Shown here one piece after another: positions 24,050 through 35,827 of a DNA stretch of 64,000 nucleotides; position 1 is the first letter of the stretch; each line of letters opens with the position of its first letter. This DNA comes from Beta vulgaris subsp. vulgaris (Eukaryota; Streptophyta; Magnoliopsida; Caryophyllales; Amaranthaceae). The translations under genes and the position numbers were made by a program. Location: assembly GCF_026745355.1 (NCBI RefSeq), contig NC_079202.1, positions 53,610,709 to 53,674,708 on the forward strand, in the 5' to 3' direction. The notes below the pieces were generated by a model. The model saw only the letters and a program-made list of their open reading frames with translations, had not been told where the DNA came from and did no database searches.

Positions 24050-26174
24050 ATTAACGATGCTATATAAAAAAATTGCAATAGGAAGAAAATTTTCTTTGAT
24101 CTTTCACAAGAGTGGAACCAAATTTTAATTTGGAACGACAACGAAATAAATTTCAATTTTTTTGGAGGAGTTTGAAATTAACCTTTTTTATTCCTTCTTT
24201 TGTTAATTTGTTTCACCCATATCAATTTCAAAATTCGAAGTTGGAAGCTAATGATTTATGTATAATTGCATTTGTTAATATGTCCTTTATTATGTAATTA
24301 TTTATTAAATCGTGTCAGTTGTATTATTATATTGTATTCTTAATATTAAGAGGTAAGCTGAACAAGACTACATACATATTATTCTAGGCAAATTTTATAT
24401 TTATTGATACTATTAATTATAAAATCTGCATCAAAATGAGAATCTGAATATACATATATATTTCATCTGTTGTAAATAAATGAAATGTTCTCTCGAAAAA
24501 ACTCTTACATATGTAAAAAAGAGAAGTATTTCATTTATTTCAAAACTGAGGAACTTTACAAAATAAGAAATTCATTAGGGGCAAGTCGGCAAGAGAGTAT
24601 TTAGATACATAGATGTGCACGTTCAATTTTTGTTTCCTTTTTGGAAATGGATATCCATATTACCATATACCATATTGTACTTTGAAAGTTAAAGAACATG
24701 CATGCAAGAAATATACTTGATCTATACTAGAAGAAAAGTAGGCAAAGAAAGAAGACAATCGAAGATAAATAGCTTTCCCATCAGTTTCAAATTAAGAGTC
24801 ATTGATTTCAGTCTTTGGTAGCTGAAAATGATGACTCACAAAATGAATGCCCATGAAAACTCATCAACAAAAGCCTACAAATTAAAGAACCTGCTCCACC
24901 ACCTTGATGCAACGTCAGTGTGTAAACAATTTGGAGCCAAGGGTACCTACCGGGCCACCGGCCAATCCTAAAAACGAGGACCACTCACAATTATTTGAAT
25001 ACTGGCAAAATATGTAGAAATGTTAATTTTCAGATTATATAAAATGGGCGTGGATAACTTAATAAGGAGGAGGAGAGATTTGGTCCATTTTATTAGTCCA
25101 AAAGAGGTTTCATACTAAAATCAATTGGTGATATGAGGAGTAACTTCTAATCTTATAAAGTGATTTAGTCTCTCATCTTTCTCCAACGTGGAACACTCAC
25201 ATGTGGTGATCAATGAGATTCAGCAATAAAATCTCTTCAACGGTCGTAAATCTTATGATGTACAAGACCAAATCGTTTTCAACCAATGACACATATTTTA
25301 AAAATAAATTTTAGTTCTCATGCATGTTTCCTAAACCTCGTATTATTTCAATGTTGTTAAATCTTTAGATTATTATCTGCCTCTTCTATTAGATATTATT
25401 ATGTCTATCTCCTAATGATAAATTACACATTAGAATCAAGATTTTATATTACAACATGTCTACCATGCATACATGAATAGAATCACTTATTCCCTTTTCT
25501 GTTAAAACAAATGTACATTGATCACAATAATTATTCACCACGTGCTAAATTTAGATCCTGTAACTATATCTTGTTTATCGTTCGAGCCACTCACTTTATC
25601 TATACTAATGTACATTCATGTAATCCATGTACAATAAAAAAAATTAGAAATTGCATGGTATGGGTTTTGATCCCGTGGCCTCAAGTTCATGTACTAAAGT
25701 TTTAACCACTAGACCAAGTTGTAATTAATGATATCATATCAAAGTACAATATTAATAAATGAAAATTTTCTTATCCGGGGATAGTCCGGACCTAATAACT
25801 AGTTTAACTTAATAATATGTAATTATGTTGTTTTTATGTTCTAGGTCATACAATAATTGATAAAACTTTTAATTCTTATTTGGAATGAGAATAAATCACC
25901 GACTCCTTAAACACGTTTCAGGCAACTAAAACATTACGTGAATTTTCGTGAAGAGTTTGGTTGGTTGAAAGCTTGAACGGTAAATATTGCGTTCCATCAG
26001 CTAGGGCTTTAATATACTTCAATTAATGACAATGTATATATTAAGCTCTTACAAGTTACAAATGCTTTTTACAGGTTAGGTTACATACAATGAGCTTAAC
26101 ACGCAGTAGATACATTACATTTAACAGCTTAAGCTATATATCATTGCTCATGCCGAAATCTTGAGCTGGACTAA
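24050..26174. other. Intergenic stretch downstream of the malate dehydrogenase gene
   Basis: AT-rich DNA. It holds a weak, older relative of the small Stowaway element seen at 37927 (about 24462-24552, aaataaatgaaatg facing catttattt) and a tRNA-like SINE piece at 25655-25722. The 3' UTR of the minus-strand malate dehydrogenase should lie just left of 26175. No other gene is supported. Confidence 0.5.
25655..25722 (-). repeat. tRNA-derived SINE head or tRNA-like fragment
   Basis: On the minus strand an A-box-like TGGTCTAGTGG (25706-25716) is followed about 30 bp later by a B-box-like GGGATCAAAACCC (25662-25674), the internal RNA polymerase III promoter arrangement. No cloverleaf with a clear anticodon forms, so it is not called a tRNA gene. 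The 3' end of the element is uncertain. Confidence 0.4.
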
Positions 26175-29100
26175 TCAATTGAGGCAAGAATACGCTAGTG
26201 CTTTCTCCTCAATGAGCTCGTTCTCCGTTGTATCCATCTTTGCTCTCGAAAATTCGTCGACTTTTAACCCTGTAATCATAGGGTTTCAACGTAAAATTTC
26301 TCATCATACAAGCAACACACCACGCTACAACTTTCTAATAATGTTGCAGCACAAAAAGGAATAAATAAAGCGAGTAAATTTTATCGATACAAAATCAAAG
26401 ATTTGGTCAAAAATCAACATTGAATACTAGAGGTGATTATGTGTCGGGCCGGACCGCAGCAAAAAAAAGTTGCCCATTGACCGGGCTGGGCCTAAATCCG
26501 GGTCGAATTTTTGTGCCCAAAGCCCGCTATTTCGGACCTAAATTAGCGGGCTTTTGCGGGCCAAAACGGGCCGGGCCAAAAAAATAGACTTAAAAGTCAT
26601 TTTTGGCTTGTCCAAAGCCAAAAAGAATCGGACTGGGACAGGACCGACCGCGGGCCAAAAAAATCTGCTCAAAACCGGGCCGGGCCGGGCCAAAATGATC
26701 ACCTCTATTGAATACTATGAAAGCCCAAGCGTGATCATTTTTAATTTGGAAAGTACTTATGTATATGTAATATGTCAACTTAATGGAAAATAAAGGTAGA
26801 TAATGAATTTGATTTGGAAACTAACACTCAAAAAGAACATATGAATCAAATTGAAACATTAGCTTACCCTGTACTATAGACCATTCCCCGTTCTTGCAAG
26901 TTACGGGGAAGGAGTAGATAAGACCGGGTTCGATACCATAAGAACCATCAGAGCACACCCCCATCGAAATCCACGTTCCCTGCGCTCAATGTACAAAATT
27001 TGGATATTAGCTTATCATGACGAAAATGGAGAGCATCAACAATATTGGTAAGAAGTCCTGCTATGACAAAATACAATTTTCGTTGCTAAAAAATGTTAAG
27101 TAACACCTTATTAGTGCCAAGCATCCAATTGCGTATGTGATCGCAAGTTGCACTTGCAGCTGACAATGCACTTGATAGTTTCCGTGCGTTGATTATTGCT
27201 GCACCCCGTTGTTGTATCGTAGTAACAAACTCAGTGTTCAACCTATCAATTAAAAAGAATATGAATATAATGTTTACGGTTGTAATTAGTAAGTCTAACT
27301 ACTTTTATTTGTTATGTCGATGGTCATGAGTAGACCTGGACATGGGCCGGGCCGGGCTTGTTTGCGGGCTTGGGAAAATGGCGGGTTGTGCCGGGCTTGA
27401 AATTTCAAGATTTTGTCCACGGATTGAGCTCGTGTTTCCTACGGACTGGCCCGTGTTTTATGTTGTTTTTTTGGATTTTTGACGGTTTTAGGCTAAAAAA
27501 CAAAGGAAAGGAGCGTTCAGCCCACGGGCCATCTAGGCGGGCTCGTGCCGGTGTGGGCCTGAAATAAAATTTCTTGACTGTGACAGACCCACGGCTCACG
27601 TAGCTGACAACGGGCCGGGACTCGAGCGGGCTCGCGCCAGGCCGTCCCGCGTGCTGTCTCGATCCATGCCCACCTCTAGTCTTAAGTTCTACCAAATATT
27701 ATCAATGAGTTATGACTTTGAAGTTCTACCAAATATTATCGATCATATAATATATATTATTTAGGGGTTGTTTGGTTCAACTAAGTTCAAAAAGTTTACA
27801 TAAGTGGAATGAATTTATCGATCATACCAATGATCGTCGTTTACAAGTTCACGTACAGACTTCTCCTTATTCGTTGAAGTGACAATTGCGTGTTTCACAT
27901 CTGGGTACTGAGTAGCAGAATGATTTCCCCATATGATAACATTCTTGACATCACTAACATAAACATCTAACCTCTCGGCAATTTGACCGAGTGCTCTGTT
28001 ATGATCAAGCATTGTAAGACATGTGATGTTTTTTTCAGGAATTGAAGGTGCAAATTCCTTCAAAATGAGTGCATTTGTGTTAGCAGGGTTTGCAACTACC
28101 ACCACCTGTTACAAAAAATGACAAACGTAACATTATTAAGAGCAAGATTAGAAGGGTCTCAATCACTAAGCTAAAAAATAAGAGATGTCTATGTCTAAAT
28201 ATCACCTTGCAATCATCAGCAGCATATTGTTCCAATGCTGTAGCTTGAGCTTTATAAATAGTTACATTCTTCGACATGACATCTTTCCTTTCCATCCCTT
28301 CCTTCCTAGGAAACCCACCAAGCATTATTGCAACATTGATGTCTTGACACGCTTCCGCCACATCGGTGGTGGCAATAACACCTGCTTAACCCAACGGCCA
28401 ACGCCAAATTTATCTTCAGCAAAAACGAGTATTTGGTTTGGAAGAAAATATTTTCAAGGAGTATATACTTTGCATTTTTTCTAATATGTTCTCTCTCTCC
28501 TAAACCTAATAAAACTGTTTCTCCTCTGACTGTGAACGTTGTTAGTGAACCACGTTAATTCTTGTATCGACTGTTCATTATTGTTTGTTTCGTTAATTTT
28601 ATCTGTCACAACAACCATCGTTTGTGATTTATACGTAGATAAAAACATAGTCACGTGGGATCTTGTTAGATTCGTTTTATTATGTATTTTATTATGCTTT
28701 CTATAATTTTATAAACACAAAACTAGAGATATTACTTCTCAAAGTTTTGTATTGACATGCGTGAACAGGGTAGGTGTAACAATTAAAAAGAAACGGATGG
28801 AGTATATTAAAAAAAAAACCTTTAAGAAGAGGAAAAGCAGCATCGATGAGTTCCATTTTGACACCATTTAAGGCCTCACTAGCTGGTTCAATATCAAGCA
28901 TATGGAGAATAACCGGTTGATCTGGACCAAGCATCAACCCTCTCGCGATCATAGGGACTAGTGCATAGCCTATCTGTCCTGCAAATTACACACTCATGTT
29001 AAAGCTTGAAAGCATTGCAAAAAAGTATCATGCTATGATAAATGGAAAAAACACGTTCATCTAATCATCTCTAATCTAGACTTTTGCCTAAGAACACTCT

Positions 29101-29692
29101 CAAGGAAGTATATTTTGTTAGGGGCGGACGAGAGTAAATCACATCTTTGGTGCCTGAATTGCCGAGGTTATGATCCAAGCCAACCTAATCTCGTATGTGA
29201 AACAAGTATAAAACGCTATATAAATATGAAATCAGACAGACATATCATTTCCTCATATAGAACTGACCATGCACTAACATCGAAATATAATAATACGTGA
29301 CCTTAATAGAGAGGTTTTTACGAGATTTAAGATAACTTGGCCACCTATAAAAAAAAAAGCTTTTACGAGTGCTTTTACCAAAATCTATCGCTAACTAGAT
29401 AATAGACTATCAAAGCTTAAATTTCCATAATTAAGAAAAAAATAGCCAAAGAAGACAAATTATTAAAGTTTAACCAGAAGAATCAAATCATGCCTGCAGC
29501 TCCAGTAACAAGAACCCTAGTAGGCTCTTTCTCCATCTTGACGGAGCCCCAAATATGTTTAATCAAAAAGTATGAACATATGAAACAAATGGAAACAACC
29601 CCAAATTTCTCAACCAATTCTGAATTCCAATCAATACCAATTTTTTCAAGTAATTGGGACATTCCCATTTCCTCCACTATTGTTTTCTCCAT
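26175..29692 (-). CDS. MDH: NAD-dependent malate dehydrogenase, cytosolic family, with N-terminal membrane-like extension
   Basis: Interconverts malate and oxaloacetate with NAD(H). Exons on the minus strand: 29494-29692, 28820-28978, 28206-28381, 27828-28105, 27107-27242, 26868-26979, 26175-26269. They total 1155 nt, keep phase throughout and give 384 residues; cytosolic plant enzymes have about 332. The core starts at Met53 ([15 protein letters not shown]). The nucleotide-binding glycine motif, [13 protein letters not shown] (substrate arginines), LDHNRALGQ (catalytic Asp and Arg) and [13 protein letters not shown] (catalytic His) are all present. Residues 1-52 are extra and include a hydrophobic stretch at about 31-48 ([20 protein letters not shown]), which suggests a membrane anchor or an unusual location. 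Intron 1 has a GC donor (CAG/gcatga); the others are GT-AG. Introns 4 and 6 each hold a hAT MITE. All catalytic residues are kept, so it is probably functional. If translation starts at Met53, it is an ordinary cytosolic enzyme. Confidence 0.9.
26428..26707. mobile_element. hAT-type MITE, GGCCCGG family, copy B
   Basis: Starts tagaggtgatta and ends gatcacctcta. A perfect 8-bp duplication TTGAATAC flanks it at 26420-26427 and 26708-26715. It is 280 bp, rich in GGGCCGGGCC motifs, non-coding, and lies inside malate dehydrogenase intron 6. Confidence 0.85.
27331..27678. mobile_element. hAT-type MITE, GGCCCGG family, copy C
   Basis: Starts tagacctggacatgggccgg and ends catgcccacctcta. The flanks gtcatgag (27323-27330) and gtcttaag (27679-27686) agree at 6 of 8 bases, so this copy is older than copy B. 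It lies inside malate dehydrogenase intron 4. Confidence 0.7.
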
Positions 29693-29943
29693 ATCAACTT
29701 AGCTTCTAATCAATTTTTATGTCAATCACTTTATCATCATGATCATAATATAACATACTTAGTATTATATTAGATACCAATTCCAAGAATCAGTAACTGT
29801 AGTTATGGAAGGCATGAAATCACAATTCTAACTAACGAGTACAAGGAATCAAGAACCACATGGTAGTCACTTTAACCTCAAGAAAGAATATAATTTCAAC
29901 AGCATCAAGTCATTGATGAATACTTAGAACGTAATCTAGAGTC
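29693..29943. other. Presumed promoter region of the malate dehydrogenase gene
   Basis: Non-coding DNA directly upstream of the minus-strand malate dehydrogenase start and ahead of a Tourist-like MITE. No clear TATA box was assigned. The MITE begins only about 250 bp upstream of the ATG. Confidence 0.35.
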
Positions 29944-29946
29944 TTA

Positions 29947-31051
29947 GGCTCCGTTTAGTAGGGCGTAAAACGTTTTCTCGGAAAACTATTTTCCTCTACT
30001 TTTAGTTTTAGAGCACTCCCAATGGTGACATAATTCATCACCAAAATCAGAAAATTTGGGTTGAACAAAAAAACATGCATCCCATTGGTGATGGAAAACC
30101 TATCACCAAATGACATGTTTTGTCATCCATCACCATGTGAACAAATCCATCAGCAAATGAACCGTGTGAATGGAAGACAAAATGAGCTTAGTCACACACA
30201 GCCCGCCAGTGGCAAGCTGCCACGTGGCTGCTGCTGTGTTCTTTTTGGGAAATTTCGTGGAAATTTTCACGGAATTTCCCAGAAATTCGTATTTCAAAAA
30301 AAAAAAAAACCAAAATTCATATTTTTTTCCCCTCTATAAAATGATACCCATATTGATATATTTCAGAACAAAAAAAAAATATTTCTCCTCCTCACCTTTC
30401 TCTCTCTAAAAATATTTATATATCATTTTTCTCTATAATTTTTTACCTTCTCCTCCTCACCTAAAAAGAGGGAAAAAAAAATTTCGTAATTAATTATTAT
30501 AATTTTAAGTAATCATAAGATGATTCATTTTTATTTTTAATATGTAAATTATATTTTTTATTGAAGTAGGAAAGAGAAATAGGAGAGAGAAAGTTGAGGT
30601 GGGGTAGTGAAAAGTAGGAGAGATAAAGTGGAGTTTGATGGTTTTTTTGTTCATGAGTGGGGTGGAGGTGATACATTTGATCATGAAATGATCAAAACAT
30701 GAGTAAGTAGGAAATTTTGGTGATCAAATCCATCACCATTGGGATTGCTCTTACATTGTTTGGTTGACAAAAGAGTATAAAATCATTTTCCTTTGGGGTA
30801 AAATTACTCTCCCAATGATGGAAAACCATTTTCCTTTCAAAATGAAGGGAAAACTGTTTTCCTTATCTCTCTTGTACACTCCTCTCACTACCTCCTTACT
30901 TTCCCTTTCATTTTCCTTTCATTTCCTCATTTTTCTTACATGTAACCAAACAACAGAAAACTAATTTTGAAATTGTGTTCTCCATTGTAAATTGTTTTCC
31001 ATGAAAATCATTTTACACTGAAAATATTTTACGCCCTACCAAACGGAGCCT
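29947..31051. mobile_element. Tourist-like (PIF/Harbinger) MITE, outer
   Basis: The left end ggctccgtttagtagggcgt matches the inverse of the right end (acgccctaccaaacggagcc). TTA flanks it at 29944-29946 and 31052-31054, the usual PIF/Harbinger target. It is interrupted by a second MITE at 30011-30750; without it the unit is about 365 bp. Non-coding. Confidence 0.8.
30011..30750. mobile_element. Tourist-like MITE, nested inside the outer one
   Basis: Starts gagcactcccaatggtgaca and ends tcaccattgggattgctc, which are inverse repeats. TTA flanks it at 30008-30010 and 30751-30753. It is 740 bp with AT-rich, non-coding interior. It belongs to a different family from its host MITE but uses the same target. 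Confidence 0.75.
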
Positions 31052-31054
31052 TAG

Positions 31055-31361
31055 AGATGAAATGATTCAGGAAAGAGTTGCACGTGATATAGTTTCATCA
31101 TTGCAAAATATTTTAATTGTAATCCTTAGCTAATAATTAGTTAAAAAGTTTTGTTGGGTGCAAAAGATGGTATCAATCTTCTGATGCTTCTTTTAATATG
31201 AAGGACGGAGTTCATTGTTGGTAAGAGCATGAAGCATTAGTGTCATTTTAGAGTAATTAAATCATCATTATAGAAATTTGGTAGTTAAGCAAGGTTCTCT
31301 TCACTTAAGAAATTCATATTGTAATATCATGATAACTAGTAAATGAGTAGGGAAACAACAA
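31055..31361. other. Spacer, nothing recognised
   Basis: AT-rich DNA between the Tourist-like MITEs and the mariner-like element, with no coding or repeat signal. Confidence 0.5.
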
Positions 31362-31892
31362 TACTCCCTCCGTCTCATAATCTAAGTCGTGATTCAGTTT
31401 TTACGCGCTTATTAAGATAAATAGAATCTTGTTAATTTTAGATAAGTAGATTCATTTGTATTAAGAACCATTACTTTGCTTTTTTAAAAATAATGATAAA
31501 CCAGTTGTGCATTTAATGAACTTTGACACTTAGTGTAATGACGTTAAGTGGTTTCTTTCTTTCATAATAAAGCACGGTACACTTAAGCAAATACTAATCC
31601 AATCCAAAAAAAATTATGCCCAATGACAACTCTTTATTAGGGGGGCTTCCACCAATCAAATTTCTTAACTCATGAGCACACGGATTATGCCTACTTTGGC
31701 AAAACATCAAAATTTCAAATTTTCCCTCCAAACAAAAGGGACGGTTAACCTCCAAAACTCTATAAATACAGAGGGGACTGATTTTGTTCTTCATCCCAAA
31801 AAAAACAAAGCACATACGTATAAACAAAACTCCAAAAACATTATCTTGCATCATCGCCTGATCTCCATGTCTTCAAATTGGAATCTTAATGT

Positions 31893-33270
31893 ATGACGCT
31901 TGTTCTCCAAGTGATGATGAGGATAGTGAAATGGAACAAAATATTAAGGCAGGGTACATGGAACCTCAGAATGTTGAGATTGCTCTCAACTTACCACCAC
32001 CAGTTTCAACAAAACAGTAAGACGATAGACAGGAGCAACCTCATCGATCATAAGAATAGGAACAAGCTCAGTCGTGATAACAAGCTCAAAGTCTTGTTAT
32101 TCCTTCTCGATAGAGCAAGAGAAAGCAAGCTCAAGTATGGCAGCATGACAAAGGCCTCAAATCAATTCAATGTAGCCAAAAAACCTATAAGTCGCATATG
32201 GAACACAACTAAAAATTTGAATGAATCCATGCTAAGAGCAAGTGTAGAGGGGAGATTACACTTATATATATGGTAGGAAAAGAATACAAGTACAAAGAAA
32301 TGAAATTACAAAACTGACCATGGGGAAAAGATCTTGCATTAGAGATCTAGCCACATTAATTGGGGTGTCAAAAACAACGGTTCATAGGTTGGTGCAAAGG
32401 AGACTGATTATAGGCTACATACAAACCCACTTCACCCAGGTTTGAAAAGAAGCAAACAAGAAGACAATATTGCAATGGATCCTTAATTTGTTAATGGGAT
32501 CAAATCCTCTTACAAAGAGGAAATATTATCCAATCTATGACTTGTACATTTGGATAAAAGTGGTTTTACTTAACTAACAAATCACAACGGGTTTATTTAG
32601 CAAAGGATGAAAAAGGGCAATATAGAAAAACAAGTAGCAGCAAGTTTATATCAAAGGTCATGTTCACAATAGTTGTGGGCATACCTAGATACAATGATGA
32701 AGGTGTTTGCACCTTCAATGAAAAAGTAGGCATTTTCCCCTTTACATATCAAGAGTCAACCAAGAGAGCATCAAAAAAGAGAGCTAGGGGGACAATGATG
32801 ACTAAAGTAGTTGAATCAGTGGACCAAAGGGTCACTAGGGTCATGCTCATTGAGAAAATAATTCCAGCCATCAAAGCACATTGGCCATAAGATGATGGGG
32901 GGCCTGAAACAATTTTCATCCAACAAGATAATGCAAAAGCACACATAACTCAAGATGATCTTCGATGACAACAAGTTTGTGAACAAGATGGGTTTACCTT
33001 TATTTTAATCCAACAACCATCCAACAGTCTAGATTTTAAACATTTTAGATCTTGGATTTTTAGATCAATTCAACCTCTAATGCACAAGAAAATACCAAAA
33101 ACAATTGACAACATGGTGGTTGTTGTTAATGAGGCATTCAATGAGCTAGACCACAAAACATTAAGCAATAATATATGGTATTCTCTTCAACATGTAGTGA
33201 ATTGAAATTTTGAAGGTTGGAGGAGGGAATAACTATGACCTTCCACATGTTAACAAGAAGGAAATGGAGA
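31893..33270 (+). pseudogene. Mariner-like transposase, inactivated
   Basis: Cut-and-paste transposase of the plant mariner family. A helix-turn-helix region is visible at about 32080-32250 (KASNQFNVAKKPISRIWNTTK), followed by SKTTVHRLVQ near 32370. The catalytic part follows as VHLDKSGFT near 32545, KVMFTIVVGIPRYN near 32660, KRARGTMMTKVVE, then TIFIQQDNAKAHI near 32915 with a catalytic Asp, and NNYDLPHVNKKE near 33230. Several stops and frame changes separate these pieces, so no active enzyme is made. Recognition rests on the ordered plant mariner motifs. Confidence 0.8.
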
Positions 33271-33613
33271 TGAAGGCAGGTTAGAAGATCAAGTTGCAAC
33301 ACCTATATGGGCAGTGGCAGAGGCTTGGGAGAAAGTTGTCAATGGAGCATCAAGTTCAAATGCACAAGAAGAAGAATTAATGCAAGTTTTAAGTTAAAGC
33401 AAGGGGACTGTTTTTTGGTTATGTTTGATGTTATGCTTAAAGGTTGTTGTATTTTTTTATTTTGTTATATGCTTTGTAATGACTTTGATTGAAGTATGAA
33501 TGTAACATTCAAGTTTAAGTTAAAGTTTAAGTGAAGTTTGTAAACAACCAATAATCAAAACAATTAGGAACACAAAAAGTGTAAGAAACAAAACAGATTC
33601 TGTGAATTAAGCT

Positions 33614-33715
33614 AAAGAAACAAAAGTAAATTAAGTGTCAGAAACAAAAGTAAATTAAGTGTAAGAAACAAAAGTGAATTAAGTGTAAGGAAAAAAAAGT
33701 GTAAGAAACAAATAG
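33614..33715. repeat. 24-bp tandem repeat
   Basis: Three to four imperfect copies of gaaacaaaagtaaattaagt plus four more bases, in the 3' part of the mariner-like element. Confidence 0.75.
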
Positions 33716-34060
33716 AAAGAAACAAAAGTGTAAATTTTTAAGGACTTTGTAATCTCAGAAGTCCCAGTTATCATTGACTAATTTGATAGTTGCTCTACAA
33801 TCCTAACATCAGTTGCCTCAATCAAACAACATTATTCATCTGGCGGCAAAAAGTGTCAAGAAAGAGCTTCTAAACAAATTATAATATCTCGATTTTAATT
33901 TTATCTATCATTGATTACAATAACCACACCCACATACATGATGTTGAATGTGTACTACCCAAATGCCTCAATCAGTCATTTACATGACTGGTGGCTTAAG
34001 GATATACACAGACAACAATTTCAAATAGGTGCAATTAACAGTCCTCAAGACAAACACAGA

Positions 34061-34330
34061 AAATCATCATCACCTAAATCATCCTAACCATGACACAAGG
34101 AACATACACATACATATGCTAAAATCAGAGAGCCACAATCACAAATGAAGAACACATAAACATAATTACGATGATCACAATAAAATCGTCATCACCTAAA
34201 TCATCCTAACCATATCACAAGGAACAGATACACAAACATGCTAAAATCAGAGAGCCTCAATCACAAATGAATAACACATAAACATAATTACATTGATCAA
34301 AATAAACTCATCATCACCTAAATCATCATA
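34061..34330. repeat. Tandem duplication of about 122 bp
   Basis: Two copies (about 34061 and 34183) plus the start of a third (about 34303) of a unit beginning aaatcatcatcacctaaatc, with scattered mismatches. On the minus strand it reads as Asp-rich, but I do not support a gene there. Confidence 0.75.
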
Positions 34331-35602
34331 AATTAAATCATCAAAACTTAAATCATCATCATCACTTAAAATCATCATTAAAATCGTACCATTATCACTT
34401 AATCCCCAACAAACAAAATCATCACTACAACCATCATATCTGGAACTAATACCATCACAACACAACATTATATATAGATCAAAACAATAACAACATCAAG
34501 AGCATGACTCTGAATCACTAATATCATCAGCACTCTTTTTACCTTCACCCACGATAAAATTAGAGGTAGAAGCTGTACCATGATCCCATTTTCCTTTCGC
34601 ATCCTCATCATCGTCACATGATGACAATCATTTCTATTTTTTCTACCTCCTTTTTTCTTCAGTTGCTTTATCGCTCAAAATATCAGTTTGTGTTTCTTCA
34701 GATCTGGAACTGTAACTATGAATCCCTTTACAATCTGACCCAATTCACAATATGGATAATCCGGACAAGAATATGTATCATTGGATACATCTTCCCAAGA
34801 GTTATGAGAGAAATCTTGACTCGTGGCAAAAATTAACCCAAGATGAAAATTGAACCCTAAACAAGGGAAACAAGTAAGATTTAGGGTTTTGAAAATGGAT
34901 CTAACAAAAACTGAACACATTTTGAGGCTTAAATACGAAATTAAAAACACAATTTTGAAAATCCAAACAAGTCATGCGAATTGATGAAAGGTGTAGATTC
35001 AAAGAACACGCACAAAAAATTCATTGAAGACACAAATTCATGCATAAACACTTTGAAAATCAAAGAGTTAGTCAAAAAAATCAAACCGGATTTTAATAAT
35101 CTCTGAAATTTCATTAAAATCACGCATCCCAGATCTAGGTTTTCATGTGAATAGTAGACTTTAGAGAGAAAAACAAAGGATTGAGAAGAGAAAAGAAAAG
35201 TGGATGAGAGAGAGAGAGAGTGAAATAACACTTGAATGGGTAAATTTATTAAGCGAGAGAAAAGTGTTGAATAGGTAAAAGATTCCAAAACCTCATACTA
35301 GTGGGTGTATTGAAATCCAAAAATTATGAGCGTATTTTGGACAGTTTATTTTATTCATGAGCGTATTATGAGAATATTTATGTTTTAAAATTAGAATGAA
35401 GACTTATATTTTGGGATACCATATTTAAAAAGGGAATTTATATTATGAAACAGAAGAAGTAAAGAATAGGTACGAGTATAATTTTAAAGTGAGAGTACCT
35501 TACCATTCCCTCCTCTTCAAAATACCTAGATTGTGGGCTGCACATGATTAGCAAAAAATGGACGAAGTATATAAAACACACAAAAACATTTGACATTACC
35601 TT

Positions 35603-35610
35603 TAAAAAAA
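35603..35610 (-). terminator. Pol III terminator of tRNA-Gln
   Basis: A run of seven A on the plus strand (T on the transcribed direction) directly after the tRNA 3' end. Confidence 0.8.
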
Positions 35611-35681
35611 GGTCCTACCGGGAGTCGAACCCAGGTCGCTGGATTCAAAGTCCAGAGTGCTAACCACTACACCATAGAACC
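35610..35681 (-). tRNA. tRNA-Gln: tRNA-Gln (anticodon TTG)
   Basis: A 72-nt cloverleaf on the minus strand. The acceptor stem is GGTTCTA with TAGGACC (one G-T pair). The D-arm carries the A box TGGTGTAGTGGTTAGCA, the anticodon arm is CTGGA-CTTTGAA-TCCAG, and the T-arm contains GGTTCGACTCC (B box). The anticodon TTG (35646-35648) reads CAA glutamine codons. No intron and no encoded CCA. A T-run follows on the minus strand (35604-35610), a good RNA polymerase III terminator. The sequence is of the nuclear type and unlike plastid tRNA-Gln. Confidence 0.97.
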
Positions 35682-35827
35682 CAATGTTGTTAAAGAACTG
35701 TAATAAACAAATATTTACTAAAAAATTGCTGAAAACTGAAAATTGATAACTGAGGAATGATGGAGGAAGACGCGACTGATAACTTGCACTTGCAGAAAAT
35801 ACAGCAGACTGAGAAGAAGAGAGAGAA

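Larger units (their letters stand above)
31364..35459 (+). mobile_element. Mariner-like element (plant Tc1/mariner), 4.1 kb
   Basis: The left end ctccctccgtctcataatct and the inverse of the right end (cttcttctgtttcataatat) match over about 22 bp with a few mismatches. TA flanks it at 31362-31363 and 35460-35461. A decayed mariner transposase lies on the plus strand in the left half. The right half has no transposase similarity and holds short tandem repeats. The size is somewhat above what I expect for plant mariner elements. Confidence 0.75.

Noticed and set aside
24462..24552. Older copy of the 91-bp Stowaway-like hairpin
   Set aside because: Similarity is limited to about 20 bp on each side and no clean TA flank is visible; mentioned only within the spacer entry.
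34675..34950. Minus-strand 91-codon ORF in the mariner-like element as a gene
   Set aside because: No recognised domain and no splice-supported extension. The leader-like CT stretch is suggestive only, so it is kept as a question in the findings.
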